Positions 30,288 to 42,183 of a DNA stretch of 64,000 nt are shown one piece after another; the first letter of the stretch is position 1; every line of letters begins with the position of its first letter. A program made the position numbers and the translations under genes. Source of the stretch: Vreelandella piezotolerans (GTDB lineage: Bacteria; Pseudomonadota; Gammaproteobacteria; Pseudomonadales; Halomonadaceae); NCBI RefSeq assembly GCF_012427705.1, contig NZ_CP048602.1:1612001-1676000 (forward strand). The letters are read 5' to 3'. The notes under the pieces are model-generated. The model was not told the DNA's origin. It ran no database searches and saw nothing but the letters and a program-made list of their open reading frames with translations.

Positions 30288-30366
30288 AGAGGATAATTTT
30301 TAAGGCACTTATCGGCGCGATGGCTGTCGGCAGGTAAGGCACTCAACGCAATGTCGGGAGGACCAC

Positions 30367-30621
30367 ATGGCAATTTGGCTACTGGTATTCGGTTTTATGG
30401 CGCTGATCATGGGGGCCATGGCCGTCGGTGTTTTGATGGGCCGTAAACCCATTGCAGGCTCCTGCGGCGGCTTGAACCAAATCGGCATGAAAGAGGGTTG
30501 CGATATTTGCGGTGGCAAAGACGAGGTTTGCGAAGAAGAGAACCGCAAACGTGGCAGCGTGCGCCGGCGCAGCGACGAAAGCCGCGGAGCAGATCTAGGC
30601 TATGATGCGACACGCCGTTGA
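30367..30621 (+). CDS. nqrM: NqrM, Na+-NQR maturation factor
   Basis: 84-residue membrane protein needed for Na+-NQR assembly, thought to deliver iron for the NqrD/NqrE centre. It has one N-terminal helix (IWLLVFGFMALIMGAMAVGV) followed by the Cys-rich segment GSCGGLNQIGMKEGCDICGG and a further Cys in DEVCEEEN, the DUF539 pattern. GGGAGG precedes the ATG. Many genomes have apbE between nqrF and nqrM; here the 211-base gap has none. Confidence 0.92.
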   Translation: MAIWLLVFGFMALIMGAMAVGVLMGRKPIAGSCGGLNQIGMKEGCDICGGKDEVCEEENRKRGSVRRRSDESRGADLGYDATRR

Positions 30622-30738
30622 GCCGCATCACGGCTAGCGATTCATGATATACACGCACACACGTTCAACGCTCGCTTAATCGCGGGCGTTTACGTATGTG
30701 TTGGCGAAAATGTAAAGGAATGAGGAGATCCAAACCGT

Positions 30739-32130
30739 ATGGCGGTTCACAATTACGATGTCGTGGTTATCGGGACCGGTCCCGCCGGGGAAAGCGCTGC
30801 CATCAATGCTGCCAAACACGGTATGCGGGTGGCGATCATCGAGAAACAGACCCAGGTCGGTGGTAATTGCACCCACTGGGGTACCATTCCTTCCAAAGCG
30901 CTGCGCCACCAGGTCAAGCAGATCATGGCGTTCAATACCAACCGGATGTTCCGCGATATCGGTGAACCGCGCTGGTTCTCTTTTCCCAAAGTCATGGAGC
31001 GCTCGCGCGGCACGATCGACAAACAGGTCGAAATGCGTACGACATTCTACGCGCGCAATCGAATCGACCTCTTTCACGGCGTCGCGCGTTTCAAAGACGA
31101 ACATACTGTCGTCGTTCGCGACCGCCAAGAGGGGATGGAAGAGTTAGTGGCCAAGAAAATCGTCATCGCCACCGGCTCACGCCCTTATCGCCCGGCGGAT
31201 ATCAATTTCCGTCATCCGCGCATCTACTGTTCCGATACCATCCTAAGCCTTTCCCATACCCCGCGTACGCTGGTGATTTTTGGCGCGGGTGTCATTGGCT
31301 GTGAGTACGCCTCCATTTTTTCGGGGTTGGGCGTCAAAGTCGATCTGATCAACAACCGCGATAGTCTGCTGTCGTTCTTGGACGACGAGATCAGCGATGC
31401 GCTCTCGTACCACCTACGCAAACATGGCGTACTAATTCGTCATAAGGAAGAGTACGAGAGCGTCGAGGGTGACGAGGCGGGCGTGGTGGTCCGCTTGAAA
31501 TCCGGCAAGAAAATCCGCGCCGATGCGTTTCTTTGGGCCAACGGCCGCACGGGTAACACCGACAGTTTGGGGCTCGAGAACATTGGCCTAGAGGCCAACG
31601 GTCGTGGCCAGCTCAGCGTCGATGAACACTATCGAACGTCGATTCCGCATATTTATGCGGCAGGGGACGTGATCGGTTGGCCAAGCCTGGCCAGCGCCGC
31701 CTACGATCAGGGCTTGAACTCCTGTAACGAGCTCTTGGAGAAAGAGTACCGCTTCGTTAGCGATGTACCGACCGGTATCTATACGATTCCCGAGATCAGC
31801 TCCTTTGGCCCCAACGAGCGTGAGTTGACCGAAGCCAAAGTGCCCTACGAAGTGGGCAAGGCCTTCTTCAAGGACACCGCCCGTGCTCAGATCACCGGCG
31901 ATACCGTGGGTATGCTCAAGATCCTGTTCCACCAGGACACGCTAGAAATTTTGGGTATCCATTGCTTTGGTGACCAAGCCTCCGAGATTTTGCATATCGG
32001 CCAGGCGATCATGCAGCAAGAGGGCGAGGCGAATACGCTCAAGTACTTCGTTAACACTACCTTCAACTACCCGACCATGGCCGAAGCTTACCGGGTCGCC
32101 GCGCAAAACGGTTTGAATCGCGTTTTTTAA
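30739..32130 (+). CDS. sthA: Soluble pyridine nucleotide transhydrogenase
   Basis: FAD enzyme that moves hydride between NADPH and NAD+. The 463 residues have the Rossmann start [20 protein letters not shown] and the SthA-type [17 protein letters not shown], where only one Cys of the usual disulfide-reductase pair remains, as expected for this family. A second nucleotide motif, [21 protein letters not shown], and the C-terminal dimerisation domain ([16 protein letters not shown]) follow. Length matches E. coli SthA (466). It ends in a bidirectional terminator shared with the convergent PA2778-like gene. Confidence 0.96.
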   Translation: MAVHNYDVVVIGTGPAGESAAINAAKHGMRVAIIEKQTQVGGNCTHWGTIPSKALRHQVKQIMAFNTNRMFRDIGEPRWFSFPKVMERSRGTIDKQVEMRTTFYARNRIDLFHGVARFKDEHTVVVRDRQEGMEELVAKKIVIATGSRPYRPADINFRHPRIYCSDTILSLSHTPRTLVIFGAGVIGCEYASIFSGLGVKVDLINNRDSLLSFLDDEISDALSYHLRKHGVLIRHKEEYESVEGDEAGVVVRLKSGKKIRADAFLWANGRTGNTDSLGLENIGLEANGRGQLSVDEHYRTSIPHIYAAGDVIGWPSLASAAYDQGLNSCNELLEKEYRFVSDVPTGIYTIPEISSFGPNERELTEAKVPYEVGKAFFKDTARAQITGDTVGMLKILFHQDTLEILGIHCFGDQASEILHIGQAIMQQEGEANTLKYFVNTTFNYPTMAEAYRVAAQNGLNRVF

Positions 32131-32141
32131 GCGCCCATAAA

Positions 32142-32161
32142 AAGGGGGCTGATGCCCCCTT
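32142..32161. terminator. Bidirectional terminator after sthA
   Basis: AAGGGGGC (32142-32149) pairs with GCCCCCTT (32154-32161) around TGAT, between the convergent sthA and PA2778-type genes. Confidence 0.8.
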
Positions 32162-32195
32162 CCTGTTGTCACACCACTTTCCCGCGGTTAGGCCT

Positions 32196-33131
32196 TTACA
32201 GCGACTCCAGCAGCTGCCGTGCACGGGGCTGCCATTCGCCTTCGAGCGCAGCGGCACGCTCAAGCGATGCTCGTGCGTCGTCGATGCGCTCTTGTTGGTA
32301 TTGCAAAATAGCGAGGTTCAGCCACGCTGCGCCCATCGTGGGGTCTAACTCCGTGGCAGACTTGAACGCGCTCAGTGACGCGCTCGCCTGCTGGTCGGCA
32401 TACAGCGCATTCCCTAGCGCAAACTGCCCCATCGGGTTTTGTGGGAAGCGCTCGACAAACGCCTGCCAGCTACTCAGTGCCTTCTCGGTGCCATGCTGCT
32501 CTTCATAGGCGCTAATCGCTTCCAGAGCATTACGTGCGGTTACGCCCTCGGGTAGGCTGCCTGGCTCGCTGACCACAAAGCCCCAGCGCTCAGAACGAGC
32601 CCAGGTCGCATCGAATCGGCTAAACGATAGGGTATGCCGCTCGATCTCACCGCTACGCAAAACCAGCGTTTCGTTCGGCAAATCAAAACCAATCGCCACC
32701 GCATAGTGCCACATGGGAAAGGCGGGCAGGGCGAGGTTCTGCATCACGACGACCGGGTCGCCAGCTTCCAGATGCGTCAGCAGGGCGTCCATGGTGCCGC
32801 GAATGGGAATCGCCAGCCGTTCGTAGCGGCGTACCGTGGCCAACATCTCTGGCTGCACGCTGCCATCTCGGCCCGGTAAAAAGACCTGAGGAATCAGCTC
32901 GTCCAAGCCGACGTCCACGCCTTCGTGATTGAGTACCATCGCCAGGGTTGCCGGACCGCACTGATACTCGGTTTGGGCGTAAAACGGCACGTCGGTAAGC
33001 TCGGTTTGCGGAGTAAGGCTTGCTTTGGTGCTTTCCAGCAGCACGGGGCTGCGGGCACAGCCGGTTAGCAGCAGGATCAGCAGGCTCAACACCAAAACGC
33101 CCGCAGAGCGGGCGTTAACGGAACGGTCCAT
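32196..33131 (-). CDS. PA2778-type C39-like cysteine peptidase lipoprotein with TPRs
   Basis: Lipoprotein peptidase of the family named after Pseudomonas PA2778. The start at 33131 gives a leader with lipobox LLTGC; the frame is open to 33167 but that would overlap the upstream gene. The papain-like C39 domain has the Cys in AQTEYQCGPATLAMVLN and the His in PMWHYAVAIGFD, then SERWGFVV. The C-terminal third has TPR-like repeats (NPMGQFALGNALYADQQASA, MGAAWLNLAILQYQQERID). 311 residues. It is paired with the PA2779-type gene 13 bases upstream, the conserved arrangement. Substrate unknown. Confidence 0.83.
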   Translation of the reverse strand: MDRSVNARSAGVLVLSLLILLLTGCARSPVLLESTKASLTPQTELTDVPFYAQTEYQCGPATLAMVLNHEGVDVGLDELIPQVFLPGRDGSVQPEMLATVRRYERLAIPIRGTMDALLTHLEAGDPVVVMQNLALPAFPMWHYAVAIGFDLPNETLVLRSGEIERHTLSFSRFDATWARSERWGFVVSEPGSLPEGVTARNALEAISAYEEQHGTEKALSSWQAFVERFPQNPMGQFALGNALYADQQASASLSAFKSATELDPTMGAAWLNLAILQYQQERIDDARASLERAAALEGEWQPRARQLLESL

Positions 33132-33144
33132 GGTCACCAATACG

Positions 33145-33543
33145 TTAGCGAGTGAACGGATAAACATCGGTCAACCCTAGGATGTCCGTTACCAGCAGAA
33201 TGACGAATACCGCGAACAGCGCGCCGATCACACCGGCACCGGCAGGCAGTTGTTCGAGCTGCTGTGCCATTTGCTGAGCTTCGGCATCGCTAAGGGCTGC
33301 AACACGCGCCTCGACATCGGCGGGATTGACGCCCTGTTTGAGCAGTTGATCTTGCACATCGGCACGGGCGAGGATTTCGTTGATACGCTCGCGGTCAGCG
33401 CCAGCACGGTCGCCTGCTAAAACAGACTGCGTCGATACCAGATCCATACCTTGTGGAGCGGTAGGGGCCGCCACGACGGGCAGGCTGGTCAGCACTAACG
33501 CAGCAATCAAAAGGGTCGAGAGGTAAGCACGCACTGTTTTCAT
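33145..33543 (-). CDS. PA2779-type small membrane protein
   Basis: 132-residue partner of the PA2778-type peptidase. The ATG at 33543 is chosen because AAGGA lies 8 bases upstream; earlier in-frame starts lack spacing. It has a signal peptide (VRAYLSTLLIAALVLTSLPVVAA), a helical periplasmic segment with LLKQGVNPADVEARVAALSD, AEAQQMAQQLEQLPAGAG, and a C-terminal transmembrane helix (VIGALFAVFVILLVTDILGL). This signal-helix-anchor layout resembles a bacteriocin-like or secreted-substrate precursor next to a C39 peptidase. That is inference only. Confidence 0.82.
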   Translation of the reverse strand: MKTVRAYLSTLLIAALVLTSLPVVAAPTAPQGMDLVSTQSVLAGDRAGADRERINEILARADVQDQLLKQGVNPADVEARVAALSDAEAQQMAQQLEQLPAGAGVIGALFAVFVILLVTDILGLTDVYPFTR

Positions 33544-33641
33544 CGTCTTCATCCTTAGACTGGTCGGGGAGCAGGCCATCAAGGGCCCGTTAAATAGTAT
33601 AGAAACAAACAGATGCGGTTTTAAGATAAAAATGCAAAGTA

Positions 33642-34705
33642 CTAATTATTTGCACTAATGCGATAGGTCCAGGGTGTTTCCGCTAAAATGCCCTTGGCTC
33701 CGGCCATGGTCATGGCCAGATCGTGCAGCCCCGGCCACAGCGGTACGACAGAGGCGCCTTTGACCGCCAAGTCCAAGCGCTGCGCCATGAGCAGCAGTTT
33801 GTGCAAGCGCTTCATGGAGAGTCGGCCAATGGCTTTTTGATAGGCCGGGCGGCGTTTATCGAAAATCATCGGCTTTTGGGTTTTGCAGGCGTGTTCGAAA
33901 CTCTGGCCCTGGTCGAGATGCTGATGCAGGGACAGCAGGGTGCGCAGCTCGCGGGTCAGCGCCCATAGGACGATGGGCGCTTCCACGCCTTCGCTCTTCA
34001 GGCCGTGGACGATCCGCGAGGCGCGGCTGGGTTCGCCTTTCAAGCAGGCGTCTGCCAGATTGAAGACATCGAAGCGGGTACTGTCTTCGACGCCTTGAGC
34101 AATGTGTTCGACGTTGAGCCGAGTGTTGGCCGGGTAGATCAGCGCCAGCTTCTGTAGTTCCTGATCCGCCGCCAACAGATTGCCCTCGGTGCGCTCACCC
34201 AGTAAGCGCGCCGCTTCCAGGTCGATTTGCAGGCCGTGATGCGAGGCCCTATCGCGCAGCCAGTAGCCAAGGCGCGAGGCATCGACCGGCCAAACGGGCA
34301 CGAACAAGCCGTGTTTGTCCAGCGCCTTGAACCAGGCGCTTTTCTGCTGCTTGGCATCGACTTTGCCCATGCTGACCAGCAGCAAATCATCGCTGCCATC
34401 CATCATGTCTGCGTACTGCGCCAGCGCTTTGGTGCCTTCCTGCCCCAGCTTTTGATTGCCCAAACGCAGCTCCAGCAGCTTGTTAGAGGCAAACAGCGAG
34501 AGGTTACTGGCGGTTTCCAGTAGCCGTCCCCAGGCAAAGTTGGGCTCCACGTCCAGCACTTCGCGCTCTTCGATACCCGCTTGGCGGGCGGCGGCGCGGA
34601 CGGCATCGCAGGCGTCACGATGCTGAAGCGGCTCGTCACCCGCCACGATCACCGCTTTCGGCAGCTTCTTGGCAAGAGCGGCAGGCAATTGATCGGCAAA
34701 TACCT

Positions 34706-34709
<4 letters not shown>
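33642..34709 (-). CDS. holA: DNA polymerase III delta subunit
   Basis: Clamp-loader wrench subunit that opens the beta ring. 355 residues, typical HolA length. Conserved features include the beta-binding N-terminus (LPAALAKKLPKAVIVAGDEP), ASNLSLFASNKLLELRL and LLADQELQKL-like stretches, and SRIVHGLKSEGVEAPIVLWAL in domain III. The start overlaps lptE by 4 bases (ATGA), making leuS-lptE-holA one translationally coupled unit, the conserved gammaproteobacterial order. Confidence 0.94.
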
Positions 34710-37875
<3,166 letters not shown>

Positions 37876-37945
37876 CTATGCGGGTGTATCCTTGAACGGC
37901 TAGCCGATGATAGGCATCACCTGTGGCAACAAAAGGAGAGGACCC

Positions 37946-38464
37946 ATGGAAAAACAGAACGATCACCGCCTTCGCGAAGGCTACGAGCGCCTGTTGGAGC
38001 GCATGCAAGATGGCGCCAACGAGCTCACTTGGGACAACCTGCAAAAGGATTTGGACGACGCCGTTGCCTTCGAAGCCGAGCTGGAAGAGTACACCAAAGA
38101 CGAGCTGGCCCTGCTACGCGCCTGGGTAGAGCGCGACCTGAAAGACATGCGCTACTACATGGCCGATACCGGCAAGCAGGTGGCAAGCTGGCTAGGGATC
38201 GATATCGACCAGCTCTCCCGCCGCGTGGCGGAATCGCTACTCTCGATTGCCGACCGCAGCATCGTCGAGCGCGAACGCTTCGAGGATGACCTGGAAGCCG
38301 CCCGCGCCGACTACTGCGAAGGCGAAATGGCCGCCCCTGGCTTGATGGCCTGCACCCACTGCGATGCCCAGGTAATGCTCAACGAGGTCGCCCGGCTGGA
38401 ACCCTGCCACCAGTGCGGCCACCGCTACTTCTACCGCTTCCCCAATAAAATCATCGAAACCTGA
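37946..38464 (+). CDS. Zinc-ribbon protein of the DUF1451 (YbeL) family
   Basis: 172-residue cytoplasmic protein divergent from leuS, the same association as ybeL near leuS in E. coli. A long helical N-terminal part (EGYERLLERMQDGANE to RVAESLLSIADRS) is followed by a C-terminal zinc ribbon with CTHCDAQVMLNEVARLEPC then HQCGHRYFYR. AGGAGAGG precedes the ATG; the frame is open upstream to 37907 without a ribosome site. Function unknown. Confidence 0.9.
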   Translation: MEKQNDHRLREGYERLLERMQDGANELTWDNLQKDLDDAVAFEAELEEYTKDELALLRAWVERDLKDMRYYMADTGKQVASWLGIDIDQLSRRVAESLLSIADRSIVERERFEDDLEAARADYCEGEMAAPGLMACTHCDAQVMLNEVARLEPCHQCGHRYFYRFPNKIIET

Positions 38465-38467
38465 TTG

Positions 38468-39781
38468 TTAACCCAGCCAAGCGCCCAAGCCTGCGATCGC
38501 CCCCAGCGAGAGCAGGCTCATCATCGCTGCGTAGGGCAGGTTGTCTTTCATCATGCGATACCCGCTCACTCCATAGCGGCCCTGTAAGGAAAGATTGATA
38601 CCGGAAAGCGGCCCTACGCTGGTGCCCACCGCCCAGGCGCTCAGCGCCACAAAGGCAAACAGCGTTTGCTCGCCGCCGCTCAAATCCAAAATAGACGCCA
38701 GCACCGAAACGCCAATAATTGGGTGCAGCCCCGCCAGCGCGCTCAGTGTAATGGCGGCAAAGCTGGCCATGGCCTGCCAGGTGCCAAAGCGGGCAAACAG
38801 CGTCCACTCATCGCCCGCAGCGGCGGCCACCAGCGTCGACAGCCCCAAAGTAAGTAACCCCGCCGCTAGAAACAGCGAAATCTCCCCACGCATGGCGGGC
38901 AGGCGGGTCACGGTATGCTGGCGAATACGCCGCAGGGTAAAGCGCGGCCCTTCCCGCAGGTTGCTTAACAGCGCCACCCCCGGCAGTAAAAAGGTAATGA
39001 TGCTGACGATGGTCAGCGACGGCGTGATCCAGAAGTGAAACAGCATCACCAGCGCCGCCATGCCCGCTGGCATCAGCAGGCTGCGCGGCGATAGCGAAAA
39101 ACCATCCACCTCGGCCAAATCGAACCGCCGCCGCAGCTCTAATGTGGTCAATAGCCCCGAGAGCATGGCCATCGGAAAACCCACCACGGCAATCTGGGCG
39201 TACTGCACCGATGGCACCAGGGCAATCACCACCGCCATGGAGGCAAAGAAGGGCGACCAAAGGGCTGCGCTAGAAAGCCCCCGGTTCAGCGCCAGTAGCT
39301 GCGGCGTGGTCAACGGCGCACGGCGGGCCAAGCGGTCGCCCACCATGAACACCGTCGATAGATTCAAAATCGTGCCAAGAAAATGAACCCCCAGCCAGGT
39401 GCGTAGCACGCCGTCCGCCCCCGTTACCCGCTTACCCGGCGCACGCTTGTTGCCCTGGGTGCCGATCAGCGAGATAAAACTCACGCCCACCAGCATGGAA
39501 GCCACGAACACGTTCCCCTGCAGCATGGCAGGCCAGTTCACCGCCGCGCCATACACGGTTTGCGCCACCACCAGCATCACCACACCCAGGGCAATCAACA
39601 CTCCAGCCTGAATGCGTGAACGCTTGGGAATATCCCGCCACAGCAGCGCCACCGCCGCCCACAACAAATAGCTCACCGCCTGCGCGGTCGGCACCGCCCC
39701 GGTAAAGCCCACTATCTGCGCCAAAAGCCCCAGCAGCACCAATACCCCCGCCAAGCGCTGCCGCCTCGTCGTCTCTCGCAT
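38468..39781 (-). CDS. Polytopic inner-membrane protein, unassigned
   Basis: 437 residues with about eleven to twelve hydrophobic helices and short basic loops (TLELRRRFDL, TQGNKRAPGKRVTG), giving a transporter-like hydropathy. Internal symmetry is plausible (two halves split near residue 220), and the Gly-rich segment ALSAWAVGTSVGPLSGINLS looks like a permease re-entrant loop of the ion-transporter type, but no family signature is certain. It ends tail-to-tail with the zinc-ribbon gene. It is the last high-GC core-type gene before the accessory island. Confidence 0.6.
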   Translation of the reverse strand: MRETTRRQRLAGVLVLLGLLAQIVGFTGAVPTAQAVSYLLWAAVALLWRDIPKRSRIQAGVLIALGVVMLVVAQTVYGAAVNWPAMLQGNVFVASMLVGVSFISLIGTQGNKRAPGKRVTGADGVLRTWLGVHFLGTILNLSTVFMVGDRLARRAPLTTPQLLALNRGLSSAALWSPFFASMAVVIALVPSVQYAQIAVVGFPMAMLSGLLTTLELRRRFDLAEVDGFSLSPRSLLMPAGMAALVMLFHFWITPSLTIVSIITFLLPGVALLSNLREGPRFTLRRIRQHTVTRLPAMRGEISLFLAAGLLTLGLSTLVAAAAGDEWTLFARFGTWQAMASFAAITLSALAGLHPIIGVSVLASILDLSGGEQTLFAFVALSAWAVGTSVGPLSGINLSLQGRYGVSGYRMMKDNLPYAAMMSLLSLGAIAGLGAWLG

Positions 39782-39858
39782 CTCGATCCCTTACTGGTTG
39801 AGTTAGCAGGCTAAGCTGGTTTGCGAGAGAAGGCTAGTCGCAAGAGGTTAAGGGGTAA

Positions 39859-39970
39859 GGGAGATGGCATGTGTGGGAGGTGACAGATGTAGCAGGTGGC
39901 AGAGGCGAAAGATGGATGGTGCGGGAGATGATAGTTGTGAGAGATGGAAAGAGTGGAAGATGACATGAGT
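39859..39970. repeat. Seven tandem degenerate 16-bp repeats
   Basis: Consecutive 16-base units starting GGGAGATGGCATGTGT, GGGAGGTGACAGATGT, AGCAGGTGGCAGAGGC, GAAAGATGGATGGTGC, GGGAGATGATAGTTGT, GAGAGATGGAAAGAGT, GGAAGATGACATGAGT. All share a purine-rich GGRAGRTG-like core with fixed period. The period is not a multiple of three, so the array is non-coding. Not a CRISPR: no spacers and units too short. Confidence 0.85.
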
Positions 39971-40259
39971 GGGAAGGCGCTTCAGCGCGCGATGACCCAG
40001 CCACCCAGACATCGAAAAAGCCACCGATCCCGTAGCGCGGCGTAACGAACGAAGTGAGGCACCCGCGAAGCACCGCAACGCGGTGCCGAATGTGCCACCC
40101 AAGGCACGCAAAAATTTTCGCAAGGTAGGTGACCTAAGCAAATTTTATGAATAGAGTATGATTAAACAGGCAAAACGAGCGTGCAGGATAATAGGGGATA
40201 TGTAGCCTGATTCAAGGGGTTGTTATTTAAAATCAATGGGTTAGGTGTTTTTTGGGACT

Positions 40260-40329
40260 GTATAACATCAATGACTGTGATCGCTCAGTTATTGATGTTA
40301 TGTAGCGGGCTATATAACCACTGTTAGCC
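40260..40329 (+). other. Palindrome and candidate attI-like/upstream recombination site
   Basis: ATAACATCAATGACTG (40262-40277) pairs with CAGTTATTGATGTTAT (40286-40301) with one mismatch and an 8-base loop. Its ends GTATAAC and GTTATG resemble attC R boxes. A further TAAC-CACT-GTTA element leads to GTTAGCC at 40323-40329, which is the exact complement of the R'' box (GGCTAAC) at the end of the first cassette. It is either the remains of attI or an atypical attC; it lacks ordinary attC geometry. Confidence 0.5.
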
Positions 40330-40346
40330 ATCCTCAGGGAGAATAC

Positions 40347-41417
40347 ATGCCATCTTTGGATTTTGAGACGGAAAAGACAAATTTCCGAGATTACTACAAC
40401 GAAAATAGTGGGCTACTAGATGGAGCAAAGGGGTCATTCATCACTCTAGTGAATTCCTTAATCAGAAGCTCCAGCGATATTGCTTTGTCAAAAATTGAAG
40501 GCCGAGTAAAAGATAGGGACGAATGCGTAAAGAAATTCAGCAGAAAATATCGAACAGATCTTGAATCAGAAGGCGACGAATATCAGATTATAGATCACAT
40601 CACCGACCTAATAGGCTTGCGGGTAGTTTGCCTCTATGAGGATGATATAGTCAAAATTAAAGATCTTTTGTGCGAGCATTTTGATGTTATTGATATAACT
40701 GACAAGATTTCACAGATTGAAAATACCGAAAACTCTTTCGGCTACAAGGGTCTCCATTTGGACCTGAAATTAAATGAACAAAGAAGGGGGCTTCCTGAAT
40801 ATTCGAAGTTCACAGATTTCCAGTTTGAAGTTCAAATACGGACGATAATACAGGACTCATGGAGCGTTATTGATCACAAGATTAAGTACAAAAAATCTAT
40901 ACCGAATTACCTTAAAAGACGAATTAACTCTCTAGCCGCGCTATTTGAGGTAGCAGATAGGGAGTTCAGAGAAATCCGAAATGCTACAGAAGAAAGTATA
41001 AGGGCAGAAGACGTACCTCAAGAACAAATCACTCAGGAAACCGATCAAGTTGAATCGGGTGAAGAAGCACCTAGGTTTACAATTTCCCCTTTAAACGCGT
41101 TCAGCTTTTTGAAGATAGCGCAGCACTTTTTTAACGGTTTTGAGTTCGAGTCCCATAAGGTGGACGGATTTACCGAAGAAATTGTGTCTCTGAAACCGGA
41201 TATAACTCGCGGAAAATTCAATTTCTATATGCGAGAGAATATCTCGCTAGTAAAGCGATATAAGGAGTTTTTCGAACATGAGTACCCAAATGATAAGTTG
41301 AATCCTTATACAATTATTAGGCACTGCCTATATAACGGTAATAAGGAAGCGTTTTCTAAATTGCTAACCAACCAATCAACCGAAACGTTTGAAGCATGGC
41401 TGGCAGAAAATGGCTAA
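40347..41417 (+). CDS. RelA/SpoT-domain alarmone synthetase-like protein (cassette 1)
   Basis: 356 residues, AT-rich, 18 bases after the GTTAGCC boundary, with AGGGAG 5 bases before the ATG. The nucleotide pyrophosphokinase domain (about residues 45-185) is clear: SKIEGRVKDRDECVKKF (GTP/ATP loop), ITDLIGLRVVCLYEDD, FGYKGLHLDL with stacking Tyr133, and FEVQIRTIIQDSWSVIDHK with Glu161 and Gln163. No HD hydrolase, TGS or ACT domain, so it is a small-alarmone-synthetase type. A C-terminal region of about 120 residues (from PRFTISPLNAFSFLKI) is unrecognised. Candidate growth-arrest toxin or stress synthetase. The stop TAA lies within the attC R'' box. Confidence 0.82.
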   Translation: MPSLDFETEKTNFRDYYNENSGLLDGAKGSFITLVNSLIRSSSDIALSKIEGRVKDRDECVKKFSRKYRTDLESEGDEYQIIDHITDLIGLRVVCLYEDDIVKIKDLLCEHFDVIDITDKISQIENTENSFGYKGLHLDLKLNEQRRGLPEYSKFTDFQFEVQIRTIIQDSWSVIDHKIKYKKSIPNYLKRRINSLAALFEVADREFREIRNATEESIRAEDVPQEQITQETDQVESGEEAPRFTISPLNAFSFLKIAQHFFNGFEFESHKVDGFTEEIVSLKPDITRGKFNFYMRENISLVKRYKEFFEHEYPNDKLNPYTIIRHCLYNGNKEAFSKLLTNQSTETFEAWLAENG

Positions 41418-41483
41418 CAAAGCGCTGCTGTCGGAAAAACTTTACGCTACGCTTCAAGTTTTCCGCAGAGCGCGGCGTTAGAT
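41412..41483 (+). other. attC site 1
   Basis: R'' GGCTAAC (41412-41418) and R' GTTAGAT (41477-41483) bound 72 bases. Inner arms GGAAAAACTT and AAGTTTTCC flank the TACGCTACGCTTC loop, with L-type arms GCGCTGCTG and CAGAGCGCGGC. R'' includes the stop codon of the RelA/SpoT gene. Confidence 0.9.
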
Positions 41484-41508
41484 TTCCGTTGCCACAAAGG
41501 AGGTTGTT

Positions 41509-42183
41509 TTGACCAAAGAGATAAAAGTGTTATCAAAAGATGAAGTGGCAACTAGTGTTGATCAATTTACAGCGGGATTGACGCAGTACCTCGGTGAGCT
41601 TGGGTTGCCTAATGAGCATGTCCTAGTTCCTGTTCAAGAGCGCCAACGGGTGATCGCTAACGTGCCTGATGTGATCGAGTTGATCGATGCTAATCGGAAA
41701 TCGACATCGATCTATCTGTCAAAATTTATTGCTGCCTGCGGGGCAGGATTGTTTGATGCCGCCCTTAACTTCATCTGGGACGAGACTGTTGTAAACCTTC
41801 GAAATAAAGTGGCACGTTTTGATTTAGAGTATTTTTATGACAGTGTCGTGACAGATACCAAGCGCAGAGCAAAACTGAAAGATGAAGATGATCTTCAAAA
41901 AATAGAAGAGTGGGAGTTGATACGGGGCTGCCATCTGACAGGAATACTTTCTGATATTGGTTACAAGCACTTGGACTATATAAGGGATATGCGGAATTGG
42001 GCTAGCGCAGCGCACCCAAACCAAAATGACCTCACTGGCTTTCAGTTGATATCTTGGCTGGAGACTTGTATTCGAGAGGTTATTGCAAAGGAGCCTGAAG
42101 GGCCTGTAATTGAGGTCAAGCGTTTTCTTAACAGTATTAGGGAAGGTCTGAATAACTGCCGATATTCATCAACGCTTACTTGA
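41509..42183 (+). pseudogene. 5' part of IS-interrupted HEPN-like gene (cassette 2)
   Basis: The genuine gene part is 41509-42140; the last 43 bases of the open frame are IS sequence. The TTG start has a perfect AAAGGAGGT 5 bases upstream. Residues 1-210 are helical; RNWASAAH (Arg162 to His169) near the end of a helix resembles the R-x4-6-H motif of HEPN ribonucleases, followed by PNQNDLTGFQL. Joined to 43301-44084 it would encode 471 residues in one frame. Function of the intact protein is unrecognised; HEPN assignment is tentative. Confidence 0.8.

Larger units (their letters stand above)
39782..40346. other. Boundary region ahead of the cassette array
   Basis: No credible gene in 565 bases. 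Contents left to right: seven tandem 16-bp degenerate units (39859-39970), a mixed stretch with GC-rich short inverted repeats (such as GCACCGCAACGCGGTGC near 40071), then a change to AT-rich sequence near 40140, a near-perfect palindrome (40262-40301) and the cassette boundary GTTAGCC at 40323. The composition change marks entry to the mobile region. Confidence 0.7.

Noticed and set aside
39859..39970. Possible CRISPR array
   Set aside because: Units are contiguous 16-mers without spacers and no cas genes are near.
39834..40141. Short open frames over the tandem repeat
   Set aside because: The 16-base period shifts frame every unit; the Ser/His/Pro-rich translation is an artefact of the repeat.
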